Positions 11,756 to 23,400 of a DNA stretch of 64,000 bases are shown one piece after another (position 1 is the stretch's first letter; every line of letters begins with the position of its first letter). The DNA lies in NCBI RefSeq assembly GCF_000182925.2, contig NC_026503.1, forward strand, positions 1,798,001 through 1,862,000, read 5' to 3'. A program made the translations under genes and the position numbers. The notes beneath the pieces are model-generated. The model did not search any database, had not been told where the DNA came from, and was given only the letters and a program-made list of their open reading frames with translations. Source of the stretch: Neurospora crassa OR74A. Its lineage: Eukaryota; Ascomycota; Sordariomycetes; Sordariales; Sordariaceae.

Positions 11756-14700
11756 TCATAAAGCCCACTCCTCCTTATCCTCATTCTCTTTGACAAACGG
11801 TTCGTCGATCCGCTTAATGGCGTACTCGCTGCAAAGAATACTGTTATTTCATTCACCACATGTTAGCACAGATACATCCTGCTATAGTCTTCTCTCAGAG
11901 AGATGGACGAAACGGGAGAGAGAAAAAGAAAAAAAAAACAAAGAAGAGAAAAAGGAAAAAAATAGACTTACCAAGCCTCCCCAACCAACCCATCCAACTC
12001 CCCAATCATCTCCTCCCTCTTCCTCCCCTTCACCAACCCTCTACTAATCTGTACCTGACACTCTTTAATCCTCTTGGCCTTCCCCGGCCCGGCCTGTTCA
12101 AGGACTCTCTTCCCCAAACAATCCGAGTGAAAGGCATGTTGACATGGGAACACAAAAAACTGCCGACTCAACAACGGCAAGCCACATACATAACATTTTT
12201 CGCCAGGTTCCACAATCGCATACCGCTGATCGAGCGCCGCGATGTCGACTTTGATGTTGGTAGCCGTCGCCGCGCTCTCGTCCATCTCCCGTCGGAGGGA
12301 ATCAATGTTGCGCGAGTACTCTTCCAGCGCAGCGCAGATTTCCTCCTTGAAGTCGTCGATGACGACAAAATCGGGGAAAAAGGGAATGAGGTCCTCGATT
12401 TTGAGCAGGTCGCAGCGCCGCAAAAAGTCAATGGCGGTTTTGATGCCGTTGGATTGCGAAATGACTTTCTTCGCGACCGCGAGCCAGAGTTTCTTGCGCA
12501 GGGGCGGGTTGGAGTGGGCGCGCTCGGCGACGATGATGGCGAGGTCGATCTCGTCGTGGGCTAGGGCGAGTTGAACTGCTTGCAGGTACTGTCCCATCGA
12601 GGTGTAGATGTGCGCGCACGAGAGCACGCGGTGATGCTGGATACAGAGGCGGAGGGCGAAGTCCGGGTCGAAGCGCGGCTCGTCGCCTTGGGATTCGAGG
12701 TACGAGAGTAAGGCTGATTCGTCCTTGGATGTGGACGGGTGTGCGGCGTAGATGGAGACAAGGGTGTTGTGGACGGCGGAGTCGGTGGATTGGAGCTGGT
12801 TGACGACGTAGAGAAGGTAGCGGATCGCTTGATTTTGGGACAGAGGGCCCTTGTAGTTGCGGTCGTATTCGAGCAGGGCCGGGATTAGATTGCGCGGTTC
12901 GAGGTTGGCTTGCCGCATGAGAATATCGACGAGCTCGGCGGCGACGTGCGTCATGAGTACGCTGCTATAACTGTAAAAGACCTCCGGGTCGGTTTGGCGT
13001 TGGAGCACCCGGAGTGCTTCGGACCACCGCTCTCGCTGGACCCAGTACGAGAGGACAAAGTGGTAGTCGTTGATGGCGTCGGCGTAGTAAAGGAGCTCTT
13101 CTTCGCGGCCGTGGCTGCCAATGATAGCATAAACAGTTTTCCGATCGAGGTCCGATTTGTGTCTGTTGACAAATTCCTGGTACTCTGCTCGCACAACATC
13201 CAGCTGTTCTCTCGTTTGTGTCGGGTTCAAGGTCTCGGAAAGCTCAGCCCTGGTGATGATTGTATCATCGAGGGAGTTGAGTTTAGCCATAAAGATCTCT
13301 ATCAGCCAGCTTGCAATCATTTGCCTTTGCATGATGTAGCTCTTCTTGAAGGTCGAGAGTTTCCCCAAAAGATACTTGCGAAGCGCATCAGGCTGGTTGT
13401 GGTCGATGAAGGCGAGCGCCACTTCCTCAAAGGGCTTACTGCTTTTACCATAGACCCCGGCAGCCTCGTTGTACTGCCCCTTGCTGAGCAGATAATCGCC
13501 CGATGCTATCGCGACCGCGTCTTTCTGTGCTGGAGTATGAGCATGTTTAAGAGCCGCGTCGAACTTCTTCAGTTTCAGCATAATCTTCCAGATGTCCCTG
13601 TCTTCATCTCTTGGGACGATCTCGAAGATTTCTTGCGATGTGAAAAGCCAGTATGTGTTCTTTTGGATATCGACACATAGACCGATAGCCTTTTGTCCTT
13701 GATTGAGTATCACTTGATCGTAGACTATATCCCCCGTCAACCTGTTAGCGGCGACCACTCGGTCGCCTATTAAGCTGATGATATGCCAATGCGTCAGGGC
13801 AATGGCGTTGATGTAGTCGTTGGAAGCTGTCATCCTCCTGCCCCCAACCCTTTCCGGAGTCATTAGCTGCGCCCTGGGCAGGAGCTGGGCCTCATTGAAG
13901 ACCTTGTTGCCCAACTCCGAGGTAAAAGGGCTGAGCAGGAGCTGCCCATGGTAGACTCCATGTGAAGATAACCAAGCAAAGACTCTCTCGTTCACATCAC
14001 CATCGTGGGGTCTGCTGGTGTCTTGGGGGTGGTCCGGGGAGATCACCAGGTCCGATGCCGCTGCTGTGGCTGCCGTCGACCGTGGGAGCTCATGGACAAC
14101 AGGCTGCTCGGCTTCAAAGAGCTTTGCATAGATGGAACCACCTCCGTCATTTTTGCCTACTTTGCCTACGAGGTGGAACAGCCTGCTCTGGGTACTGATC
14201 AAGATGCGCCTGGTGTCTGTCCCGGCGCCGGGTAGGGTGTCCACCCAAAGACCGGTAACAGGACCATCCGGAAGTTTGTGCAGGACCTTTAGGTATTTCT
14301 CCTCTTTGCGGTAGAACTCGGTCGAGTGCTCGATGTAGCCTTCGTATACGTTGCCGTCGGATGCGCCAATGAGAATCTCGCGCGTTGACGCGGTAGGCAG
14401 CGAGGGGTTCCATGCAATGCTTTCGATTGAAACTCCTCGTAATCGGGCCAGCGGGCGGGGATGGCGCGACTGCGAGTGCAGGTAATAGTTCTCGCCTTGA
14501 GATGTGCAGATGATGAGATGGGAGGCGGTCGGGTCGAGAAACATGCGCCGGATCACGCCAACTTCGGTCGGCTTCTTGGGAAGGTCGATATCTGTATGGT
14601 TTGCTTGTTAGCAAAACAGGTCCACCCCACCGTTGACTTCCATGTTTCTGCCTACCGTCGATGTCTTCGGGCTTGTTCAGGTCGATGCGCAGAATGCGCC

Positions 14701-14872
14701 CGTTGGAGAGGGCCAATATCAGGACATTGTTGGCTGTCTGGGCCGAGACAAAGTCGGCGGCTATGGAGAACTGAAGCTGGACCTGCTCGACATCGAAGAT
14801 GGGTAATAGCTCGTCTGCGAGACCGGGAACATCGCTCGAGGCCACGAAGCCGTTGGACGGGTCGAAGGCCAT
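11756..14872 (-). CDS. vps18: Vps18/Pep3, HOPS and CORVET core subunit with RING-H2 finger
   Basis: Vps18 is a core subunit of the HOPS and CORVET tethering complexes, which drive endosome and vacuole fusion. I read three exons: 14872-14656, 14591-11972 and 11840-11756, giving 973 residues. The first intron (14592-14655) joins EDID to DIDLPKK in phase 1. The second intron (11841-11971) starts at a GTAAGT whose bases also form the in-frame codons TGG TAA, so simple reading stops there. Splicing replaces this with a tail reading CILCSEYAIKRIDEPF. That restores the last zinc pair of the RING: C872, C875, C889, H891, H894, C897, then C946 and C949 after a long insert, as usual for Vps18. The N-terminal half matches the Pep3/Vps18/deep-orange beta-propeller, and the middle is a clathrin-heavy-chain-like alpha-solenoid. 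The start MAFDPSNGF is the first ATG. Family assignment is firm, and the last exon is well supported by protein continuity. Confidence 0.93.
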
Positions 14873-16711
14873 GATGGTTCGAGCGTGAAGTTGTTGGGTT
14901 GCCGGCGCCGTGGTTCCTTATCGCCCGATCACTAGGCTTTCATGATCGAGTTGCGCCCCGTCCTCAGCTTGTAGCGGCCGCGCAGTCAAGGGAAGTTGCG
15001 CATATGCGAGATAGCGGATGACGTTTCGACTTGTCGGGAGCGGTACCGAGGCCTCTCATGCACTGGAACGTGAAGTTGGAATACCTAGAGTAGAGATGAC
15101 AGAGGTCCGGTAACCTTGTTGTTGGTACCTACCTACCAACTATGAGCTAGCGTGATGGAGGTCACTACCACCACCTGTCCACCCTTCCACAACAGACGGA
15201 ACTCACAACTCACAACGGGAGGTAGACGGGAGCGGGGACAAAGGTACCTACCCCTACCTACACTGCGTAACCCCGCGTTTCCGCGCTTGCACTGACCCTA
15301 ACCCTCGAAACATGCTCATACCTTGTGGTGTTGGTCTCGAAGCGTAAAAGCGTAAACTTCTGATGCTATTCAGATCCCAAATGTATCAGGTCCATTGCCC
15401 TCCGCAACCTGTCACCAATCCTCAACCACAACGATAGAATACGAAAGCTGACATCTCAACATGGTCAGATCTCGACTAGACCAGAGCCAAAACAGTGGAG
15501 GATCCATGCACTCTCCTCACAATGCTTGCTTCTGGTCCCCCTCACCGTCGAATTTCGAGACACTAATGTATTTGTTTTGGCTGGAAATGTGCTTGACCAC
15601 GTATTGAGCGACCCGGCCCCGTCGGGTGCGGAGACTTGAAGGTTCGGGACCCGGAGGTAGAGGGAAGAGATGACGGTGCCAAGCCCCGGCACCCGGCTTT
15701 GCTCCCTCCGGACGAACAGCGCACGGACTTGACGGCACCCGATGGCCGATGGTGACGCGTAGAGCCGTACTGCACGGCGCCAAATATTTGGCCGGCTACT
15801 ATGTACATAGCCGCACTGGAGCCGGGCAAACTGAGCTTTAGGAGATCAAGCAAAAATCTCATTCAGCGGTTCGCAAACCGGACAAGGGACGGTGAAAAGG
15901 CGGCACACTTCCAGATGGGGGGTCGGGCAGGACAGTTCGTCTGGAATTCATGCTGCTGGACATTTGATGTCGAGCTGTGCCGTCTGGGCGCTTTGGTCTT
16001 CGGGAGTCCTCCCGGCGGTGTTTCTGTCCAGTTACCGGCATCATTTCACGGTCTCACGATTTTGCTTCGGTCGAGTGCTCTTGCCTGGGGCCTTTGAATC
16101 TTTTGAATGGTTGTAATAAGCCGAAAACACAACGGCCTGTACATCACACCTTGGGCCTACCCTTTTGGTACATCCAAGCGTCTTGATTTTACCTTTGGAC
16201 CTAATTCTGAGGGCAGTTCGTGGATGACGAATGCCTAAGTGATCCTGGCCGGTGTGTTTTCAGATTATCATGATCCCTATCACAGTTTTGTAACAGCCTT
16301 TCGAGCCAAAGCGAGCCGTATTGGACTGTCCATCTTGGGTTTATTGGCACGACCACTTTTCCTCTCAACTTGAAACCACTTGATTTCCTATTGTTTGCCG
16401 CTTGCGCAAAAAAAACAAACGAAGGGAGGGACATGAGAAATCCTAACCGCTGTCGGCATAGTCATCGTTCATCCAATCCTGATGATCCGCGGTAAACTCA
16501 CACCGTTGATGTCCAACCACAAGTCCACCCAACCTACAGGGCAGTGTTATTGCGGGGATTATTCCGTTCAGTGCCGTTCGTTCATGGACCTCTCCCAGCA
16601 CGCCCAGTCCTGATCCCCGGGCGCAGCACGCAATAATGCTCCACGGTTTCCACCGCTTCGAAACACGCCAAAATTCGCATTAGAAAAGAAATACGGCGAT
16701 CCCCGGGCCAC
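14873..16711. other. Intergenic region upstream of vps18
   Basis: This is the vps18 promoter side, with TACCTA-type motifs at 15124-15138 and 15243-15260. Open frames of up to about 100 codons overlap on both strands and lack family features. It ends at the transposon insertion point. No gene is supported. Confidence 0.6.
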
Positions 16712-16713
16712 TA

Positions 16714-16808
16714 CCCGTGCCTCGCCCCCACTTTTTTGGGTCTCGCCAGACTCGCACCAACTAAAGTTGGTGCTCACGGTCGCAACGGCCACACCACCGC
16801 AACGGCCA
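16714..16808. repeat. Left terminal inverted repeat of the pogo-type element (95 bp)
   Basis: It matches the reverse complement of 18810-18904 at 90 of 95 positions. All five differences are transitions, with the right copy carrying the T (or A on the plus strand). Within it lie GGTCGCAACGGCCAC and CACCGCAACGGCCA, a short direct subrepeat. Confidence 0.93.
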
Positions 16809-16919
16809 CGTATGTGTAAAATTGAGGGTATATTGAATCAACACGGTTGAATCCCATGGGTTTTGTGCCTAGGCTGGAGTATTTTAAATGGCCGAAGCTT
16901 CTTCTTACGGCGCTACTTT

Positions 16920-18760
16920 CTGGCTAGCTTTGCCGCTTCAAAACCGTTCTTTTTAGCCTTATTTCGAATTTGTTGGTTCGCTTTATTAACCTTCTTGTAG
17001 GCAGTACGAATATTATCTTCGACCTGCTTAAATACTATAGCCCGGCCGTTAGAAACCTTTAAAATCCTCCTAACTTATATAGATTAATTCTTTTATACCT
17101 TATATCGTCGTTTTATACTCTCGGCGTACTAGGTTCTACCTAAATTATATTTAATTTGCACCAACTCGGTTATAACTAACTCGCCTCTTTTTACGAAGTT
17201 CAATACTATTCTTTTTAGCGATAGCGATAATTCATTATTATTTTTTAAATTAATAGTATTGTATATAGTATTAACAACCTTCTTAATTTACTGTAGAGTA
17301 CGTAGAGTTTAGAAGGGTATTAAAGTTATTGATATTTGGGGAGGCGGGGTAGGAGTATAGCGTATTAATTGGTCTTATAGCGGTCCGAATACAACTTATT
17401 ATTATATAGATTATTAGTTATTGTGCTAGAAATGCTAGAAATCTGGTCTTTTATTTACTTGGGGGTTAAATGGGTGTATGCTAATCTTTTTAAATAATAA
17501 TTATATAATTAAAGACTTGAATGCCTTTTTTCTTATATTATCGATAACCGATAAGAAATCCAGCTTTATTATCTCGGTATAGCTATTACGAACTATAATA
17601 TCGAGTACTTTAGAATAATAGTACTTGAGAGGTTAAAAAACTACTATATTTAGAGGTTAAAATAGATAGGTAAAGTAGGGAGGCAAGCTAAATACTATAA
17701 TACTATAGTTATTATAGTACTATATAAACTCCCTAAATTATTATTAATTATAGCTATTATTACTATAGTAACCAACTTACTTAGTATAGTGTAATCCGTA
17801 GCTATTAAGTATTAGTAACCGTTTTTTACCCTATTAGAGCTTCTTAGAATATTTATCTTAATACTTTAATTACTTAAAAAATAACTAATTATTTAAATAC
17901 CTAGTAGAAGTAGTAGCGATAATTATACGAAGGTTTAATTTGTTAATTTAATATTAATTAACTATATAAAATTAACTGGTAAGGATAATAAAAGTTGGAT
18001 AGTACTTACTAATAATGGAAATAGCTTCGATATACGTAGCGGATTTACAATTCTCGGGGATAGCGAAGTAGTATATTCGCTTCCGCTTAGTAACTACGAC
18101 TTAATCTTTACCTATACCGATATAGAAACCTATTTTATTTATATTCTATATATTTAATAGTATAAACCCCTCTATTTAAATAATTTACTAAAGTTTATCG
18201 AAGTATATTAATACTTAACTATTAAAACTATATTAATTATTAATAAATATACTTATAAATAATATTTATATACCGGACTAAACCGGCTTACTTTATCTAT
18301 ATCTTTATTATCTTTCTTTATACTATCTATCTTCTTTTACTTAACTTTAGAATATTTATAGTGCTTAATAAATTTGGATACCTAATTCTAGCCGATTCGA
18401 AGTAAGCTATTGGGGTCGGCTAGCTCCGACTTTAAGGTACGACTTTAAAGTATTACGTTAGCGGCGTCTTTAATATACTTTGGTTGTACCGTAAAGTTAA
18501 TTCTATCGAAGCGATCGATATAATTGTATAGAACTTCTTCTTTAAACTTCGTAAGCTTGGTGGGGTGTAGTGTATCCTACTTGGAAGGGATACCCTTAAT
18601 GTAATTGTAGAGGCGCTTACGGGGTATATTGAATATTTTATACAATTGGGTGACGGGGACCCCTGGATTTAAGCGATAAAAATCGAGCGTTCGTTGTAGA
18701 CGTATCTCTATATTAATCTAGCGATTATTATAATGCAATACGGCGTTGTGTTGTGTTGTT
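16920..18760 (-). pseudogene. Transposase remnant of the pogo/Fot1 element
   Basis: Read on the minus strand, the region from about 18.72 kb down shows remnants of a pogo-family transposase broken by many stop codons. Near 18.6-18.7 kb there is RLQRTLDFYRLNPGVP followed by a RKRLYNYIKG helix-turn-helix. Near 18.5 kb lies a CENP-B-type segment (EEVLYNYIDRFDRINFTV). Around 18.05-18.1 kb is YYFAIPENCKSATYIEA, and near 17.82 kb KRLLILNSYGLHYTK, matching the conserved LLILDGHGSH block with one catalytic aspartate (here N). A basic, Ala/Lys-rich C-terminus ends near 16.93 kb, usual for Fot1-like transposases. No intact frame of useful length survives, so no product is expected. Confidence 0.85.
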
Positions 18761-18809
18761 GTTGATGTAGAGAAAGAGAAGGTTGTAGAGTGCTTGAAAT
18801 TATTAGATT

Positions 18810-18904
18810 TGGCCGTTGCGGTAGTGTGGCCGTTGCGACCGTAAGCACCAACTTTAATTAGTGCAAGTCTGGCGAGACCCAAAAAAGTGGGGGCGAGGCA
18901 CGGG
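18810..18904. repeat. Right terminal inverted repeat of the pogo-type element (95 bp)
   Basis: It is the reverse complement of the left repeat with five G-to-A changes on the plus strand, and ends GGCGAGGCACGGG directly before the TA duplication. It is far less altered than the interior next to it. Confidence 0.93.
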
Positions 18905-18906
18905 TA

Positions 18907-19663
18907 AGCAGCAGCGGACAGACGATACGAGGGAGCATCATGGCGCCCTGTACTTTTGCAGGGATTGGAGGGACAGGGATCCTAAAGGGCAGTGCAGCAG
19001 TGAGTGCTCTCACCTCACCACGGAACGCCATTGCTCACATCGAAAGTCACAAAGAGGCACGAAAGTCAAAATGTTTCCAAAAAGTTGTTTCCATTCAGCT
19101 ATCATCGTCATCAACATTGGACGATCGGTAGCAATTAGAATTTAGTGAATACAAAGATAAGGATATGAGTACCATTCTACCACGTTTCTTCGCACGCTGT
19201 CATATGCTAGTAGAAAGAATATCCGCATTCCCCAATAAAAAATGACAAAACAAGAGACTCATGAGCCCGGTAGAGGTATAGATAGATAGGGTATAACGAG
19301 ATCGTCTTTATTTCGAGATAGTGTGTAAACCAAAACAGGACATAAAGATAATGCTCGCTATGGTATATGAATAGGTATATAAAAATTGGTGCTTCCTCTC
19401 TCTTTGTCCCGGAATGACCAGCGCGTCCACTCTCCCAAAAGGATGTACATGAAAAGACTTGATCCATGTCATGAAAGATAATTGATATGTTTGTTGCGGT
19501 TGCGCGCCCCATGCAATGGTACAGCCATCCAGGCCCTTTCTTGTTCTTCTAAAACCCAAGGATATCAAAGATACAAAAGAAACTGCTGATCCTGCGTCGT
19601 CCGAAGGTCGATTCCGAGCCACGCATTTGTTGAACTCCTGTTCCTCGTCACTCAAAAGTGAAT
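18907..19663. other. Intergenic region between the transposon and the wall-protein gene
   Basis: GC content returns to the genome norm right after the element. The part nearest 19.66 kb is AT-rich and is probably the 3' untranslated region of the minus-strand wall-protein gene. No gene or RNA was recognised. Confidence 0.6.
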
Positions 19664-20401
19664 TTAAGCGAGGAAGACGGTGAGGAGACCGGCAGCAGCG
19701 GCGAGGAGGGCAGAGCCAGTCATGGCACCGGCACCGGCGGTGACGGGAGCCGAGGGGCTGGGGGAGCCGGTGGTGGGGACGGTGCCGTTGCCAGCGGGAG
19801 GGGCGAAGCCGCCGGAGGGGCTGGCGGGGGGGTTGGCGGGGGGGACGACAACCGAGGCGGTGGCGCAGGGCACGTCAACGGTCTCGTAGATCACGGTGGG
19901 GATGACGGTGGTGATCTGGGTGGAGATGGTCTTGACGGAGTGGCCGCACTGCTCAGGAGCGGGGGCAACGGGAGCAGCAGTGCTCAGGGTGGTGGGAGGG
20001 ACGCCAGTGCCAGCGGGCTGGGTAGGGGCGGGAGCCATGGTGGTGCCGTTGGAGAAGGCAGCGGAGGAGCTGGAACCAATGGCGGCAACGGAGGTCTCAG
20101 TCACAGGGCGGACGGTGGTCGCAACAGGGACGGTCTCGGTGACGACCTGGGTGGACTGGGCCGGGCAGTTGGGGACCGAGGGAGGGCACTGGGTGATGGT
20201 GCGGACCGAGGTGCTGTAGATGGTGGAGGTGGTGACGGGGTAGACCGACGAGGTGACGACGGTGCTGCGAGCAGGGCAGTTGGTCACCGTGGGGGCGCAC
20301 GAGGTGATGGTGACATAGTCGGTCTGGTAGACAGTGGACTGGGCAGCATCCTCAGCGAGGACGGCACCGGCCATGACAAGAGCAGCAGCGGAGAAACGCA
20401 T
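19664..20401 (-). CDS. Predicted GPI-anchored Ser/Thr-rich cell wall protein
   Basis: A 245-residue secreted surface protein without introns. It opens with a signal peptide (MRFSAAALVMAGAVLA, cleavage near residue 16). The mature part has two copies of a Cys-paired unit of the type TITSCAPTVTNCPA and TITQCPPSVPNCPA, each followed by Thr/Val-rich stretches. Further on are Thr/Pro/Ala-rich segments typical of O-glycosylated wall proteins. The C-terminus has small residues (GAGAMTGSA) followed by a hydrophobic tail ending LLTVFLA, the pattern of a GPI attachment signal. The open frame extends 69 codons upstream, but the ATG at 20401 directly precedes the signal peptide. It probably acts as a structural or adhesive component of the hyphal wall. 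The exact family name is not known to me. Confidence 0.85.
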   Translation of the reverse strand: MRFSAAALVMAGAVLAEDAAQSTVYQTDYVTITSCAPTVTNCPARSTVVTSSVYPVTTSTIYSTSVRTITQCPPSVPNCPAQSTQVVTETVPVATTVRPVTETSVAAIGSSSSAAFSNGTTMAPAPTQPAGTGVPPTTLSTAAPVAPAPEQCGHSVKTISTQITTVIPTVIYETVDVPCATASVVVPPANPPASPSGGFAPPAGNGTVPTTGSPSPSAPVTAGAGAMTGSALLAAAAGLLTVFLA

Positions 20402-23400
20402 TTTGGCGGTTGGGGGGTTGTTTAAAAGGGGGGGGGTTCTTGAAGAACGGTGTAGTTGGTGTTGGAAGAGAGTGTTATTAAAAGCAATGTGCTTGAGCGT
20501 TGGTAAAGAGTGGACGACCGAAGTCAAAGTTGAGACTGAAGCTTGAAGTTGGCTTGTTGGCTGGGGAAGAAAGAAGAGAAGAGAGACGGTTAGGTCGAGG
20601 AAGCGCAAGCGTTAAATATCCAAGATGGCGTCCATCTGCCCAGGCTCTCCAGTCCCATTCGCGGGTTGACCCCAGCAGTTCGTGGTTGGGTCCCTGGCAC
20701 CCACATTTCGCCCACACTGCAGAACGGGAAATTAACGTTGCCATCATGGACACTAGTTCCAGGGGTTCGGTGGAGGAGACTTGTCCCCTGTCCTCCTCCT
20801 CCTCCCTCTGCCCTCGAAGGCGCATGGCCGAAGCATCGCGCTCACCTCCACAGCGCTGGCTAGCCCGGGCGTGTAGAGAAAACATTGATCCAATGACGGC
20901 CGACCACTATGGTTTCCCATCATGCGTCGCGCAAATCGCCGTACCAATTCGAACAGGCCAGCAACAGGGGTTCAACCCAGTGTTCACCACTTGTTCACCT
21001 GCGAAAGACAGGCCCCCGACGTTTGCTGGCATCCATTGCCGTAGCAAACAAAACGCTAATTCGTGATTTGGCAGCCCTCCGAGCTCTCTCGTATACGCAT
21101 TAGGGGATGGCCATTCTGCTCGACAGTTGAAAACGGCAGAGCGACACGGCTGACGGGTAATGGTAGAACGTACCCAGCTCACGACGGCGCTTCCTGCAAA
21201 TGGTCTGTGATCAAATTTTAGCAAGAATACCGCACACGTGAGAATGTTCGCCAATGTTTGCCTCTCCCGCGTTGTCTTTCACAGAGCGCCTGTGGGGGGG
21301 ATTCTGGGAAGCCAATCTCGGCTGCTGAAGGTGTGTGTGGTCCTCTCGGTTCCTCACATCAACTGCCATTACTATTGCCCTGAGAAGAACATCCAGGTTG
21401 AAGATGGTCCGTAACAGCGTGTGATGCCGGTGTCGACACTACCGATAACCTAGACAAGGAAGGGAAGGTAGCGAACAGACTGCTGAAGATTAGGGCGACG
21501 TGGGTGAGAGATGGCGGTCAATGAGAGGGGATATTCATGATAGGGACTAGACAGGCATTGTCCCCGGAAATTGAAGCCCTGTGAAGAGTAAGTCCGGCAT
21601 TTCAGGAAGCTAAATCGTCCTCCCACTTCCGGCTTTGTTTGGTCCCCAAGCCAAGGTGTTACAATGCCTAGTGTAGATTGCACCAAGTAACTTCCCTGGT
21701 CATCGCCATCGCCAATTCCATCTCTGGTGGCCTTTGACCGTGGCCTGCACGTTAGCTTGACCAAAGGTTTGCTTTTGACAAAAGACCAATGGACCCCAGT
21801 GGTGGATGGGAGCACCACAGGAGTGCCGGTACAGAAAGGTAATCCTGACAACAACAACAACAACTGTGCCACATATTAAAACGACTGTATACTTACTTGA
21901 CATGCCATATGTAATTCGCCCGCCGTAGAACCTAGTTAGGGTCAGGGTAAGTTACCTTAGAATAAGGGTTGGCGGCTAGGGTCAGTCACTCAATGTCAGT
22001 TATCTTTGGTCAGTCCGGGGGTACAGGGAGCAACCTAGTGAGAGACCCCCGTGTGAGTACCTCTATCGATGGGTCCCTTTCGTTGTAAAAAAGGTACTTT
22101 TGTTATGGTATGGAACTTGGATAATGACTTTCGGTCATAACTTGGTGATGGCGAGTGCGCAGACCGAGGTATCACGGATGCCAAGTGGAAGCTAGAGGTA
22201 GGCAGGACCTAGCTCTGGCTCCTGCGGTATGGGGACAGCCACTGCAGTGCCAAGGCTGGTGATTTTATAGTGTATGTATATACCTAGGTAGCATAGTGTA
22301 ATCACATACAACTTGAATCGTTTGAAAGGGTTCGCTGAAAGGGTCCAGTGTGTAGTAGACGGCGCTTTGATGGGGCCAATGGGCTCCAAAGATGCTCGGT
22401 GGGTCTGTGTTACCCCACTATATGCAGGTACCAGCCAAATATGGCAGGCGCGGTTGGATGTCCTCTCCCTGGCGAAACGCAAGCGAGATCGCAATTTCAC
22501 GGGACGACAAGTTCGCGAATTGTGACTTCATTGGTCGACTCTTTCCACCTTGATTTGCACTTCCAGCTCCTGCCCATCTCCGCGTCCTGTTCGAAGCTGT
22601 CCACCGCTCCAATCTTTGGTCAAATGAGCTTCTCCAGACCTGGCCTCACTTGATCTCGTCTGGCGATCTCTAGACAACACGACCGGGCGCCTGTTTGATA
22701 GACCTCTTTGCCTGTGGAGAGAGCACCGCCCTCACCTCATGAGGAAATCGATGGACGGCGAGTCTTGCGCGCTTCGGGAGTCGCTCTCGTCATCGAGTAA
22801 TGCCTCTCGCATAATCGATCGACACCATTCCCCCCCTTTTTTCGGTCCTATTATGTACCGCATACCCGTACTTTCATCGGTTTCTATCTTGGGGTAACGA
22901 AACAACATTTCGTCTCCAGCCGGCCGACATGACTGAAGATCTAGATCCTCAACCTGCATCTTTCTGGAACGATTCCACAACATGGGGCACTGTGCAACAC
23001 TCAACACCAACAAAACATATGTACCTCCACGCACTACCATCTTGTTGTACCAATAAACAGGCAGTGCCAGACTTTGAGACGCTTCGGCTTCTGTTGGCGT
23101 CGTAGGCTCCCGTCCCGTCAGTCCGTCACGGTCCCCAATGTCACACCACCAATCAATGTTACCCAGCGGTTCCGCTTCCCGACTAGAAAAGTTTAATCAA
23201 GCAAGTCGAAGTCCTGTCAAGTCACCCCAGTGCTCATTTCATGTAACGCCATGTCAGGTCCGAGAGAGGCTTCATTTCCACCCCGCGAGACGGCTTCAAA
23301 TCGAAATGTTCGACTCTCTCGGCAGCGGCACGGCGGAGTCGTGTATCCACTTCGTGATCTCTTCTTCAATATCCAAATTTATGCTGAACCCCGGACCATT

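Larger units (their letters stand above)
16714..18904 (-). mobile_element. RIP-degraded Fot1/pogo-type (Tc1/mariner superfamily) DNA transposon
   Basis: This is a 2191-bp element bounded by 95-bp terminal inverted repeats beginning CCCGTGCCTCGCC. A TA stands directly outside each end (16712-16713 and 18905-18906), the target duplication of the Tc1/mariner/pogo superfamily. The interior is strongly AT-rich against GC-rich flanks and full of TA dinucleotides, as expected after RIP (C to T, chiefly at CpA). Minus-strand reading still shows an N-terminal helix-turn-helix, a CENP-B-like second helix-turn-helix and DDE-transposase remnants in the Fot1/pogo order. Many stops make it dead. Neurospora is known to carry a RIP-scarred Fot1-like relic called Punt; identity with it could not be tested here. 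Confidence 0.9.

Noticed and set aside
15290-15306. CCCTAACCCT telomere-like string (also at about 55335)
   Set aside because: Only one and a half repeats of the telomere hexamer, so no interstitial telomere is supported.
19658-20425. Plus-strand Gly/Asp-rich 255-codon frame
   Set aside because: It is the antisense shadow of the GPI-anchored wall protein, and its monotonous Gly/Gly-Asp composition reflects Thr/Pro codons on the other strand.
20500-21066. Plus-strand 188-codon frame next to the wall-protein gene
   Set aside because: It covers that gene's promoter region, has no domain or signal, and overlaps equally open minus-strand frames.
22732-23040. Minus-strand 102-codon frame
   Set aside because: It has a slightly protein-like composition, but no homolog was recognised, and there is no splice or promoter support. 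It is too weak to list as a gene.
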